A DNA stretch of 64,000 bases from Paracoccus cavernae (GTDB taxonomy: Bacteria > Pseudomonadota > Alphaproteobacteria > Rhodobacterales > Rhodobacteraceae), in contig JAUFRC010000004.1 in assembly GCA_030410095.1 (NCBI GenBank), positions 62,001 to 126,000 of the forward strand, read 5' to 3'. A program made the translations under genes and the position numbers. The notes beneath the pieces are model-generated. The model did not search any database. It saw only the letters and a program-made list of their open reading frames with translations, and was not told the origin of the DNA. Of the stretch, positions 27,479-36,196 are shown piece after piece; position 1 is the stretch's first letter, and the number at the start of each line of letters is the position of its first letter.

Positions 27479-28642
27479 TGGAATTGCTCCGTAAGATGCG
27501 GGAGAAGGTAGAATTCGGTGCCGCGCCGAAGGCAGAGGGGGCGGGCGCAGAGATGCCAAAGGAAGGGGTGCCGGACAGCGGAATGGCCCAGAGGTCGCGA
27601 AACGCCAGATCAAGGCGCGCGCCGGGCTCGGGCGCGGCAGCGCTATCGGGCAGCACCACCGGCACGCGAAGCGAGGGGGCGGCCTCGGGGCGCAGCTCAT
27701 AGGACCAGCTGCCGCCGCGATAGGTACGCGCAGTGACGCGGGCGGGGATCGAGACCTCGCCCGGATGGGCAGGCTGGATATCGGCGGGATGGGTCGAGGC
27801 CATGGCCAGCGGCCGCGAGACCTCGCCGCCATGGCAGCGCAGCCGGACGCGCGCGCCAAGCAGATCGGCGGTCGCAAACCCATTTCCGATGGGGCGCAGG
27901 TTCTCGACAGGCAGCAAAAGCCCATCACCGATGAAGCTTGCCACGGTGGCATCGGCAGGCTCGCGATAAAGCTCTCGGGGCTGGCGCATTGCAGGAGGCG
28001 CCCCCGGTCCATCACCGCGATACGGTCGGCCATCGCCATCGCCTCGGATTGGTCATGGGTGACATAGACCAGCGTCGCGCCGCTTTCGCGGTGGAAGCGG
28101 CGAAACTCGTCCTCCATGGTGGCGCGCAGATGCACATCGAGATTGGCCAAAGGCTCATCAAGCAGCACCAGATCCGATCCAGCGGCAAGGCAGCGCGCCA
28201 GAGCAACCCGCTGGCGCTGCCCACCCGACAGATCCGCCGGGCGACGGGCAGCAAAGGCCGTCAGATTGACGGTACCCAGCGCACGCGCCACGCGGGCCTC
28301 ACGCTCGGCGCCCGGCAGGCGTGCCACTTTCAGCGCGTAACCGACATTCTCGGCCACCGACATATGCGGCCAGAGCGCGTAATTCTGAAACACGATACCG
28401 ATGCCGCGCCGCTCGGGCGGGACCATGACCTTGCCGCCTGCAACCAGCCGGTCGCCCAGGGTGATGGTGCCCTCATCGGGGCGATCAAATCCCGCAACCA
28501 GCCGCAAAAGCGTGGTCTTGCCACAGCCCGAGGGCCCAAGCACGGCCACGAACTCTCCCGCCGCAATCTCGAGGTCGATGCCGGTGAGAACCTTGGTCTC
28601 GCCATAGCTTCTGCCGATGTTAGACAGCCGCAAACCCGTCAT
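27469..28642 (-). CDS. ABC transporter ATP-binding protein (frameshifted; 3' end uncertain)
   Basis: Walker A GPSGCGKTT, Q-loop VFQNYALWPHM, signature LSGGQRQR, Walker B LVLLDEPLANLD and switch His in THDQSEA make this a complete importer ATPase of the FbpC/PotA kind with a C-terminal regulatory domain. ATG 28642 is chosen for the GGGA 9 bp upstream. The frame changes near 27980 (after LLQCASP, to ELYREPADAT), and probably once more near the end. First gene of ATPase, binding protein, permease, MBL, phosphatase. Confidence 0.8.
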
Positions 28643-28789
28643 GCCGCGATGTCCCTTTCCAGTCATTCCGGCGCGACCGATACAGCAGCCGCATGACAGA
28701 AAGGTGGCTGTTTAGCGAAACATTCGTGAAGCTGGGTGGGGGTAGTGTAGGGGACGAAGCCGCAGCTTTGGTTTATGCGTGCCTCAAGA

Positions 28790-29835
28790 CTCTGTTGCAC
28801 AAATCGGGTGATGGCCGAGGCTCGCCCTTCCCCGGACGGACTTATCCGACAGCTTCCGTGACGGGTATGCCGAGCGCGATGTAACCGTTCAGGACAGCGA
28901 TACGGACCTGGAGTTCGGCGACCTGGCGATCGAAGTCCCGCGCCATGAGGCGCTGACCCAGCAGTTTCACACAATGCATCTTTGTTTCGACGCGGCTTCG
29001 GCGGTGATATCCGCTCCATCGTCGCCAGAGGGCGCGCCCCAGATATTTCGCGGCGCGAAGGGCTTCGTTTCGGGCCATGGCTCCGGCTGTGACAGCCTTC
29101 CAAGGCTTCGCGTTCTTGCGGAGCGGGATGACGGCATGAGCGCCGCGATCAGCAATCGCATCGTGGCATTTGCGAGTGTCGTAGGCGCCGTCTGCCGTGA
29201 CGCTGCCGATCTCCTGGTCCTCCGGGATTTGACTGAGAAGATCGGGCAGAACGGGCGCATCACCAATGTGGCTCCCAGTGACCTCGACAGCTCTGACCTC
29301 CAATGTTTGCTCGTCGATCCCGAGATGAATCTTGCGCCAGACACGCCGCTTCGGGCCACCGTGCTTGCGCGCATGCCACTCGCCTTCGCCCTCGACCTTG
29401 ATACCGGTGCTGTCTATCAGCAGGTGCAACGGCCCTTTGGAACCACGATACGGGATGTTCACGGCGAGGGTCTTCTGTCGGCGGGACAGCGTGCTGAAAT
29501 CCGGCACTGCCCAGTTCAGGCCGACCAGCCGCAGCAAGCTCTCGACGAACCCGGTCGTCTGCCTGAGCGCCATGCCGAACAACACCTTCATCGACAGGCA
29601 AGTCTGGATAGCGGCATCGCTATAACTCTGCTGGCGGCCACGCCCGCCTGATGGTGCGGCATCCCAGATCATCTCGGGGTCAAACCAGATCGTCAGCGAG
29701 CCGCGGCGCTTGAGCGCTTCGTTATAGCCTGGCCAGTTCCTGGTCTTGTAGCTCGGGGGCGTGGGTCTGCTCATGAACCACAGCTACCACACTGGATTCA
29801 CAATATGAATCCATCACCCGATTTGTGCAACAGAG
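28790..29835 (-). mobile_element. IS5-family element, intact (IS427-like)
   Basis: 1046 bp with perfect 25-bp terminal inverted repeats starting CTCTGTTGCACAAATC at 28790 and ending at 29835. One intact transposase. No target duplication is visible (flanks aga and ccg), consistent with its lying at a recombination junction between the ABC cargo and the second ardC copy. Confidence 0.88.
28842..29774 (-). CDS. IS5-family transposase, intact
   Basis: 310 residues with LLIDSTGIKVEGEGEW (first Asp), SVTADGAYDT (second Asp) and the Glu in GYHRRSRVETKM. About three quarters identical by eye to the copy at 51486. A full frame in a window full of slips shows it is a good candidate for a currently active element. 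Confidence 0.9.
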   Translation of the reverse strand: MSRPTPPSYKTRNWPGYNEALKRRGSLTIWFDPEMIWDAAPSGGRGRQQSYSDAAIQTCLSMKVLFGMALRQTTGFVESLLRLVGLNWAVPDFSTLSRRQKTLAVNIPYRGSKGPLHLLIDSTGIKVEGEGEWHARKHGGPKRRVWRKIHLGIDEQTLEVRAVEVTGSHIGDAPVLPDLLSQIPEDQEIGSVTADGAYDTRKCHDAIADRGAHAVIPLRKNAKPWKAVTAGAMARNEALRAAKYLGRALWRRWSGYHRRSRVETKMHCVKLLGQRLMARDFDRQVAELQVRIAVLNGYIALGIPVTEAVG

Positions 29836-29836
29836 C

Positions 29837-30303
29837 CGCGCGGCGGGCTACTTTTCGACCCTCGCTCACGAGGCAACGCACGCGACGGGGCACTCATCGC
29901 GCCTTGATCGGTTCACCCGCTTTGCGGACCGCAAAGCTCTTGCGTTCGAGGAACTGGTCGCTGAATTGGGGAACGCTTTTCTATGTGCTCGTCTTGGCCT
30001 TGTCCCTGACTTCGACCAATCGGCCGCATACTTGCAAAGCTGGCTGCGCGCCCTCGCCGACGACAAGCGCCTGATTTTCAGGGCAGCGTCGGAAGCACAA
30101 AAGGCGGCCGATTTCCTGTTTGCCACGGCCACCGAGGAAAGGGCCGCAGCATGAGCGGCCCCCTCCCTGCCCCGGCTGACTTGCCGCAAATGCGGCAAGT
30201 CTAACCCTGCCGTCTACTTTGCGCCCGTCAGCGTGGACGGCATCGGCACCTGTATCTGTTTCGTTTGCCCCGAGGCGCGCGGCTGGCTCGATCGGGCGGG
30301 CGA
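29837..30303 (+). repeat. Direct repeat of the ardC 3' region, copy 2
   Basis: Partner of 20588-21041. This copy lacks the ardC 5' part (cut by IS5 at 29835) but keeps the downstream genes that copy 1 has lost to IS110, so together the two copies describe one ancestral locus. Confidence 0.85.
29843..30154 (+). pseudogene. ardC: ardC 3' fragment
   Basis: Holds the zincin half of ArdC (YFSTLAHEATHATGHSSRLD to the stop) without the N-terminal ssDNA-binding domain. Truncated by the IS5 element ending at 29835. Substitutions versus 20028-20905 are mostly silent, so it was functional until recently. Confidence 0.8.
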
Positions 30304-30328
30304 TCTCAAAGAGGGCGTATGTCTATGA
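30151..30328 (+). CDS. Zinc-ribbon protein, copy 2 (frameshifted)
   Basis: About 58 residues. After MSGPLPAP the frame slips near 30177, then TCRKCGKSNPAVYFAPVSVD, CFVC and DLKEGVCL complete a two-CxxC zinc ribbon. It overlaps ardC' by 4 bp and the next gene by 4 bp. The Cys motif is encoded within a perfect palindrome (ACTTGCCGCA, two bases, TGCGGCAAGT). Confidence 0.65.
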
Positions 30329-30529
30329 GTGGTGATCAAGAAGAACTGTTTCCCGATACACCTGCGCATGACTCGGAGGGGACCGTCTGGTGGGCCGGAA
30401 ATTGGCAATGCCGCAATTGGCATGGCTATTTGCAGCATCGCGAAGGCGGACAAGGAAACTGGTGTTTCCTTGTCCACTCTTTCGGCGGTGATCCCGAGGC
30501 TGATGGAACGGCATGGATTCACAAGATAG
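30325..30529 (+). CDS. Hypothetical 68-aa protein (frameshifted)
   Basis: MSGDQEELFPDTPAHDSEG then, after a one-base excess in the G run near 30381, PSGGPEIGNAAIGMAICSIA and SLSTLSAVIPRLMERHGFTR. Small, partly helical; HTH-like end but not assigned. Overlaps the zinc-ribbon gene (CTATGA). Confidence 0.5.
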
Positions 30530-30836
30530 CCGGAAAAGAAGAAGTGCCGATTGATGGAAGTAGCCGACTTTTGGTCCGTGGCCGTCTATACGGCCGTGAG
30601 CATTGGCACCATCAAAGGCCGCTGCCCCGTGAAAACCGGGGCAACGGCGCGATCATAGGAAAGTACGGCTGGGGTGACCACTCACGCTGGTCTGTCTGCG
30701 TCAGACCAGCGCGGGGGTCCGGGCCTTCGGCCCAAGCCGCAAGGCGGCACATGGTGCCGCGAAGTACAGGTCCCAATACCTATGTTTTTTCGCGCTAAAA
30801 ATTTACCAATTTCCCACTCGGACAATTCGCCAATTT
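30530..30836. other. Non-coding region with hairpins
   Basis: Perfect stems GCCCCG 30624-30629 with CGGGGC 30637-30642, and CTGGTCTG 30687-30694 with CAGACCAG 30702-30709. The AT-rich end (30800-30836) repeats the AATTT/CCACTC words of the par repeats. Could be a terminator region, a second par site or part of a transfer origin. No gene seen. Confidence 0.45.
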
Positions 30837-31163
30837 TCAGAGATCGATATCCTTCACCAGCTTGGCGATATGGTCCTCGAGATAGTCCTGCATCGACACG
30901 CCCTTCTTGAGCAGCCAGATCTTGAACTTGGCATGCGTCACGGGATCGAGGCCGAAGCTCGGGCGTGCCTCGGTCGCTGTGCGGGCCTTGGGTGGCCTGC
31001 CGCGCCGTACGGGCCTCTCGACCGGCGCAGCGGCTGGCTTGGGCTCGCTGCGCTTCACGGGGGCTGGTTCAGCCGCCCCGCGCTGCTCCACGCCTTTGAT
31101 CGGCTCCGGCGGCGCGCTGGCGTCAACCATGCCGTCGAATGAGAACCCGCCCTTCTTAGCCAT
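30837..31163 (-). CDS. ParA partner, small partition/DNA-binding protein
   Basis: 108 residues: a flexible Pro/Ala/Lys-rich N-terminus with VRRGRPPKA, an AT-hook-like motif, and a C-terminal ribbon-helix-helix-like segment (FGLDPVTHAKFKIWLLKKGV). It overlaps parA by 8 bp. Small RHH proteins take the ParB role in type Ib partition systems; this fits the place and size. Confidence 0.7.
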   Translation of the reverse strand: MAKKGGFSFDGMVDASAPPEPIKGVEQRGAAEPAPVKRSEPKPAAAPVERPVRRGRPPKARTATEARPSFGLDPVTHAKFKIWLLKKGVSMQDYLEDHIAKLVKDIDL

Positions 31164-31769
31164 TGAGCAGCCCCTTCACATAGTCCCACAACTCGCGCGC
31201 CTCGCCGGCTGCCTTCGGGTCGCTGGCCTCGGTCACGCCCTGCCCTGTCGCGGCGGTCTCGGCATAGATCACGCGCATGGCGGCATTGACAGGCGCGAGC
31301 TTGCCGTATTGCGCCAGAACCCGCGCCGCCTCGTCCGTTACCTTGGCCCGCGGCGATTGGGACAGCAGGAACGCGAAGTCGGATCCGGCCTCGCGCGCAG
31401 CGCGCAGGGTCGCCCCAACGGCGCGCAGGTCGTGAGGCGACGGACGCACGGGGATCAGTACCAGATCGGCCTCGGCCATGACGGTCGTGAGCCATTCAGG
31501 CGCGGCCGGCGGCGTGTCGATCACCAGAATGTCGAAATGCTTCGCCAATGCGGGAGTGCTGCCTTGACCTGTTCGGGCGCCGGATCGGTGTCGGGCATCT
31601 GCGGCCACTCGGCGTCCCGCGCCTCCCACCAGCCGCGCAGGCTGCGCTGCGGGTCGAGATCGACCATCGCCACGCGAAGCCCGTCCTGGCTCGCGGCAAC
31701 GGCCATATTCATTGCGGTGGTGGTCTTACCGGCCCCGCCCTTCTGTGATGCGACGACGACCGTTTTCAT
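31156..31769 (-). CDS. parA: ParA-family partition ATPase (frameshifted)
   Basis: About 204 residues; deviant Walker A KGGAGKTT, then DLDPQRSLRGWWEARD and ILVIDTPPA (Walker B). Short and without an N-terminal HTH, so type Ib. The frame slips at 31552-31554 (G3 on the plus strand); one base gives VKAALPALAKHFDILVID. Repeats upstream (31799-31970) are the likely centromere and operator. Confidence 0.85.
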
Positions 31770-31798
31770 TCTTCAATTTCCCCATTTCCCGCGCTGTG

Positions 31799-31970
31799 AA
31801 TTTCCAGAGTGGAAAATCCGGCGCTCTGGCAAGTTGTAAATTTCCCGAGTTCTAAATTCCCCGAGCCATAGCGCACCAAATTTTCAGCTTCCGCAATTTT
31901 CCACTCTGGAAATTTACTAGGCTCCAGAGCGGCAAATTCACCGCTCATCGAATTTTCCACTCTGGAAATT
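31799..31970. repeat. Par-site repeats (candidate centromere/operator)
   Basis: Three near-identical palindromic units: 31799-31817 (AATTTCCAGAGTGGAAAAT), 31895-31914 and 31951-31970 (AATTTTCCACTCTGGAAATT), with degenerate half-units between them (31923-31939). The 266-bp gap between repA and parA has no other content. Matches the layout of parS/parC upstream of type Ib par operons. Confidence 0.75.
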
Positions 31971-32035
31971 GTCCGCTCTGCAATTGCGATTGCCTGCACC
32001 TGCTGCCCCGCTGTAACTGTGCTTATCTGCACGAT

Positions 32036-32850
32036 TTAATCTTCCTCGGTAACTTCCTCTGGGGCAGGGAGCCCGCGCACCTCGGCATAAGCCTTGCGCT
32101 GATCCTCAGGCCCCTTGAGCGCCCATGCGATTTTGATGGCTCCGACCTTGCGCCCGATCTTCACCGGCTCAAAAGCGGCGTGAAACTCTGCCAGCCTGTT
32201 CACCTCATCAAAGGCGGGCTTGATCGCGAACTTGAGCAGGTTGGAGTAGGTGGAGAGCTTACCAGGCTCAACGCCCAGCATGGAGCGGAACTGTTCGATC
32301 TCGAATGTCTCGGATCGGATGTAGGTTAGGCGCGCTCGCTTCGCGACGATCTCATAGAGCGCCAGAGCATATTTGCTCGAGACTGCATGGATCACGTCGA
32401 GCTGCAGCTTTGCGAAGATCTGGCTGTCGCGCAGAAGGTCAACGAGCAGGGGGTCGAATTCATAGGTCAGGTAGCCGCGGCTGTTCTTGCGATCGGCAAT
32501 CGTGGTGCGGCCGAGTAGGGGACCAGCTCGACGCGATCCGCAGACCTGATAGTGACAATGGTCCGCATCAGCGACTTGATAGCCGAGGTCAGGCGGTCAT
32601 TGCCGGCATGTGAAAACTTGAGGTCTGCCAGCGGTATCGTGAAGCGCTGGTGCGGCACCGCCATGTCTGGGCCGTGGGCATTATGGAGCAGGAGGTTGTA
32701 GGCGCGCCGCGCGTTGAGCGTGAGCTTTTCGGCGCCATCCACCTCGACCAACTCCGCAGGCTTGAGCATCTCGCCATCGTTCGGCCTCAACTCAAAGGTT
32801 GAAGCCGTAGTTTTTGGGTCGATATCCATTCCAAGCCGTAGCTGTTCCAT
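32036..32850 (-). CDS. repA: Rep_3-family replication initiator (frameshifted)
   Basis: About 272 residues with two winged-helix halves: LTLNARRAYNLLLHNA to IKSLMRTIV, and DVIHAVSSKYALALYEIV to MLGVEPGKLSTYSNLLKFAI, the typical Rep_3/RepB order. It opens the iteron origin and, as a dimer, represses its own promoter in related plasmids. The frame slips at 32518-32521 (G4 on the plus strand); one base restores VELVPLLGRTTIADRKNS. Iterons start inside its first codons. Confidence 0.88.
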
Positions 32851-33042
32851 GGGAGCAATAACTACGGGTTTTCATTACCCCGTCAAATGAATCCGTAAAC
32901 CCGTAGTTTTCGGGTCGAAGTGCGGGAAATTCAGGGATTGCGGCCTGACCGACCCGATTTCTACGGGATAGCGACCCGATTCCTACGTTTTGAGGCAATA
33001 TTTCGACCCGTTTCCTACGGGCTTCCGACCCAATAGCTACGC
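32805..33042. repeat. Replication origin iterons (oriV)
   Basis: At least six 17-bp repeats of CGACCCGATTTCTACGG type: direct at 32950-32966, 32972-32988, 33004-33020 and 33026-33042 (last degenerate); inverted at 32901-32917 and 32805-32821, the latter within repA. The spacing of 22-32 bp in the direct set and the AT-rich stretch after 33045 are as expected for an iteron-controlled origin. Confidence 0.85.
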
Positions 33043-33234
33043 TTTCGCTGTTTTAAACATTCAATATCAATATGTTGCTGGTGATGAAGTAGAAGAAAAA
33101 GAAGAAGAAGATTCCGAATTGGGGGACATCCATGCCGTCACCTATTTGGTCAGCTATCGATAAAAGCCACTTTTCGCCTTGCAGTGACCAGAACGTAAAG
33201 CGAACATCTTAAGGTTGCATGGAGGGCGGTAACG

Positions 33235-33381
33235 ATGATCGAAGAGCTTTTGAGCAAGGGTTATGGGGTAGAAGACATTGCTCTTGAACGCGGGCTTCCC
33301 ATCGAAGCGGTCAGGGATATCGTTGCAGCATTGCGAGAGGAAGGCCGTTTGGCCGAGCTTATTCGAAAGGGCAGGGCGTAG
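33235..33381 (+). CDS. Small 48-aa HTH-like protein
   Basis: MIEELLSKGYGVEDIALERG then LPIEAVRDIVAALREEGRLA: a compact helix-turn-helix-like sequence. GGAGGGCGG lies 9 bp before the ATG. It follows the origin on the opposite strand to repA. Plausible small regulator; no family assigned. Confidence 0.55.
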   Translation: MIEELLSKGYGVEDIALERGLPIEAVRDIVAALREEGRLAELIRKGRA

Positions 33382-33462
33382 AGCAACCCTCCGAGACGAA
33401 AAAAGACGGCCCCCAGCGTCAGCCGAGGGCGGAGAATAGAAAGCCATAGCTTTGGAAGCTGA

Positions 33463-33607
33463 CCAGGGCGGCGCTGATGTTTTCGTCCACATTTCTGCGG
33501 TTGAACGCGCAGGCCTGACTGGTCTGGATGACAATCAGGCCATTTCCTATGAAGTCGAGACCGGCCGTAACGGAAGAAGCTCTGCCATCGACCTCAAGCT
33601 CATCTGA
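33463..33607 (+). pseudogene. Cold-shock protein, 5'-truncated
   Basis: Encodes DVFVHISAVERAGLTGLDDN (RNP2 motif) through AIDLKLI and a stop. The N-terminal GTVKWFN and RNP1 region is absent, replaced by unrelated sequence, so it is a remnant of a cspA-type gene. Confidence 0.75.
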
Positions 33608-33619
33608 TCGTGATGTTTA

Positions 33620-33645
33620 GACCCGCTCAAAGCGGGTCTTTTCTT
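33620..33645 (+). terminator. Rho-independent terminator of the csp remnant
   Basis: GACCCGCT, CAA loop, AGCGGGTC, then TTTTCTTCT, 13 bp after the stop. Confidence 0.9.
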
Positions 33646-34044
33646 CTGTATGGGCGATCAGTCGGGTCGCGACCAGCCGCCAGCAGTGAGTAGATGGGGT
33701 CGATTCATAGTGGACTATATTCCACCTCGACTTCGTGCCGACCTTCATGACAACAGGATTGTGAACTCGCCGAGGCAATTCAACTGCAATAGAAGCTCGA
33801 CCGTCTGCAGCTGATCGAGCAGGGATCGGTCGTCCGAAGAGGTGGACCTTCAAGTGTCGGCGGTGCGACGTGGTACCTGCCTTCTCGTTTCTGGTTCGGC
33901 CGGATGGGTAGGGAGCGCGATGGCGCCGAGAGAAAGCGGGAGGGAGGATGAGCGCTCCTATCGGAGTTTTGCTTTTGCCTCCCGCAAACGACCCCGAAAG
34001 GGCCGATCGTTACGTATGCCTCGCCGCCTGCCAAAGGCTTCGCC
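33646..34044. other. Region without a clear gene
   Basis: About 400 bp between the csp terminator and an IS3 element. A minus-strand frame from 33853 runs to 33617 but overlaps the terminator and has no ribosome site; I see no supported gene. Confidence 0.4.
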
Positions 34045-34083
34045 TGAACCGCGCCGAGTTTGCCGGAGGCTGATTTGTGTTAG

Positions 34084-34992
34084 TTACGCGGCCATGTCTT
34101 CAGTTTCCAGAGCGGCGTAGAAGTTAGCCTCTGCTTCCGCCGGAGGGATGTTCCCGATCGGCTCGAGCAAGCGGCGGTTGTTGAACCAGTCGACCCATTC
34201 GAGGGCGGCATATTCGACGGCCTCGAAGTTGCGCCACGGCCCGCGCCGATGGATGACCTCCGCCTTGAAGAGGCCGTTGATCGTCTCGGCCAACGCGTTG
34301 TCGTAGCTGTCTCCGACGCTGCCCACGGATGGCTCGATGCCGGCCTCACCCAGCCGCTCGGTGTAGCGAATGGACAGGTATTGCGATCCGCGGTCGGAAT
34401 GGTGGACGAGCCCCGCGCCCTTGACCGGGCGGCGATCATGGACAGCCTGTTCAAGAGCATCGAGCACAAAGCCTGCGTGAGCTGTCTGGCTCGCCCGCCA
34501 GCCGACGATCCGGCGTGCGTAGGCGTCGATGACGAAAGCCACATACACGAAGCCCCTCCAAGTGGCGACGTAGGTGAAATCGCTAACCCAGAGCATGTTC
34601 GGCGCTGGAACCCTGAACTGCCGGTTCACCTTGTCCAAAGGGCATGGAGCCTTTTTATCCGGCACTGTCGTTCTGTGCGGCTTGCCGCGGATAATGCCTT
34701 GAATGCCCATATCCTTCATCAGCCTGGCGACTGTGCAGCGGGCGACATCGAAGCCTTCCCGATCCAGCTGACGCCAAACCTTGCGCACGCCGTAGACCCT
34801 CCAGTTCTCCTCGAACACGCGCTCGATTTCTGGCCGCAGGACTGCGTCGCGCCGGGTGCGATCCGACAACCGGGCCGGATCGGCACGCTTCGCCAGGTGA
34901 TCGTAGTAGGTGGACGGGGCGATCGGCAGAACCCTGCAAATCGGCTCGACCCCGTGCTCCCCTCGCTGATCGTCGATGAATCCGACCATCAC
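34084..34992 (-). CDS. IS3-family transposase OrfB
   Basis: 302 residues: DDE core with WVSDFTYVATW, LVHHSDRGSQYLSIRY and the Glu in DNALAETINGLFKAEV; HTH_21 region SDRTRRDAVLRPEIERVF at the front. Intact. Confidence 0.92.
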   Translation of the reverse strand: MMVGFIDDQRGEHGVEPICRVLPIAPSTYYDHLAKRADPARLSDRTRRDAVLRPEIERVFEENWRVYGVRKVWRQLDREGFDVARCTVARLMKDMGIQGIIRGKPHRTTVPDKKAPCPLDKVNRQFRVPAPNMLWVSDFTYVATWRGFVYVAFVIDAYARRIVGWRASQTAHAGFVLDALEQAVHDRRPVKGAGLVHHSDRGSQYLSIRYTERLGEAGIEPSVGSVGDSYDNALAETINGLFKAEVIHRRGPWRNFEAVEYAALEWVDWFNNRRLLEPIGNIPPAEAEANFYAALETEDMAA

Positions 34993-35320
34993 TTCGACCG
35001 GAGGTCAGCTCCGCCATCGCAAAATATGCGCTCGCCTTGCGCAAGATCTCATTGGCCTGGCGCAATTCCCGGTTTTCCCGCTCCAGCGCCTTCAACTTCT
35101 CCGCCATGTCGGTCGGGATGCCAGCGCGCTTTCCGCTGTCGACCTCGGCCTTTTTGACCCAGTCGTTCAGCGTCTGGGGCGCACAGCCAATCTTCGCCGC
35201 GATCGACATGACTGACTGCCAGCGCGATCCATGCTGACCTTCATTGTCGAGGACCAAGCGCACCGCACGTTCGCGCACTTCGGGGAAAACTTGTTCGTCG
35301 TCTTGCTCATGATGCTCCAT
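34985..35320 (-). CDS. IS3-family transposase OrfA
   Basis: About 110 residues, HTH_Tnp_1 fold: EVRERAVRLVLDNEGQ, IAAKIGCAPQTLNDWVKKAE, then a leucine-zipper tail (LKALERENRELRQANEILRK) and AYFAMAEL. The frame stays open past the OrfB start, so the end is set by family convention. Confidence 0.85.
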
Positions 35321-35554
35321 CCTACTCAGGAGTTGGAGCCTCCGGCAAACTCGGCGCGGTTCAGCCTGCCGGGTTGGCTGTCAGATGAGCGGGGCTCATG
35401 CGATCAGCGCGTAATTTTTTGTGGCGATGATGGATTGCCAGCTCGCGCTCGCCGCACAATTTCACGGGCAGGGTAAAGATCTTCTCGCGGTCGGCGGTGG
35501 CCGATCTCTATACCTTGTTACGCTTAGAGCGCTTCCGTCTCGCTCTGCTTGAGG

Positions 35555-35881
35555 TCACGATCTCGTGGCGCTCATAGAGGAGGTGGACAGGTGCGCAGCC
35601 TTGCGTAGCGCCTCATTCATGCGCGTTTGCCAACCATCGCCCCCGCGCTTGAACGCTTCGACCACATCAGGGTCGAGTCGCAGGGAAACGGCAACCTTCG
35701 GATTGGCCGCCTTCGGACGCCCGAGACTCTTACGCGTCTTCTCTGCCGCTTCCGGGAAGGCGGCCACAAAAGGCCGTGCTGTCGAAAGTTCTGCGTCGGT
35801 CAATTCACGGCTGTCCACGGCTTCCCAATCTTCGCGGGTGTAGCCGTGCTCAGTGGCGTGCTTGGGGTCAAATTCCTTCAT
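35555..35881 (-). CDS. brnA: BrnA antitoxin
   Basis: 108 residues. C-terminal RHH region VAVSLRLDPDVVEAFKRGGD-GWQTRMNEALRKA, the BrnA/DUF4415 signature, which dimerises, binds the toxin and represses the promoter. It overlaps brnT by 14 bp. Confidence 0.85.
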   Translation of the reverse strand: MKEFDPKHATEHGYTREDWEAVDSRELTDAELSTARPFVAAFPEAAEKTRKSLGRPKAANPKVAVSLRLDPDVVEAFKRGGDGWQTRMNEALRKAAHLSTSSMSATRS

Positions 35882-36121
35882 GGATTTGTCTCTCCTTTTG
35901 CTGGCAGAACGAAGCGAGATCACTGACAGGGCCTCAGTGCCAAGCTCCATATAGATCGTCACTACCGTGCCCTTCTTCAACGTGCCGATCGCGGCGAGGC
36001 GTTCAGAGTGGGCCCGGATGATCGTTGCCGACAGAAAGAACTCAACGGTCAGATCAGAGAAGTCAAAGCCATGTTTCCCGATGTTCGCCCGACGCTTCGG
36101 TTCGTCCCAGGCAATCTTCAT
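35868..36121 (-). CDS. brnT: BrnT ribonuclease toxin (frameshifted)
   Basis: About 85 residues of the RelE-like DUF497/BrnT family: MKIAWDEPKRRANIGKHGFD FSDL at the start and RLAAIGTLKKGTVVT. The slip at 35896-35899 (T4 on the plus strand) fuses it artificially to brnA; one more base gives the natural end SKKERQIHEGI at 35868. Endoribonuclease that halts translation when BrnA is lost, so it stabilises the plasmid. Confidence 0.85.
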
Positions 36122-36178
36122 TTCGTTTGTTCGCTCGCTCTTTAGTTTAATGTACATACAAAAAACGAGCGTTTCAAC

Positions 36179-36196
36179 ACGTATCTGTATATACGT
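36179..36196. promoter_or_regulatory. Palindrome upstream of brnTA, candidate BrnA operator
   Basis: ACGTAT, 6-bp spacer, ATACGT, 58 bp upstream of brnT in an AT-rich promoter-like stretch. BrnTA complexes autoregulate; binding to this site is inferred. Confidence 0.5.

Larger units (their letters stand above)
34045..35363 (-). mobile_element. IS3-family element with 3-bp target duplication
   Basis: 1319 bp, ends TGAACCGCGCCGAGTTTGCC at 34045 and its reverse complement at 35363 (27-bp perfect repeats), flanked by GCC at 34042-34044 and 35364-35366. Contains orfA and orfB. A genuine recent insertion. Confidence 0.92.

Noticed and set aside
26750..28666. A single 638-codon frame that appears to fuse the ABC ATPase to the substrate-binding protein.
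   Set aside because: The ATPase C-terminal domain continues in another frame and the binding protein has its own signal peptide and start; the fusion comes from a frame slip near 27980.
33617..33853. A 78-codon minus-strand frame.
   Set aside because: It includes the csp terminator hairpin and lacks a ribosome site; not supported as a gene.
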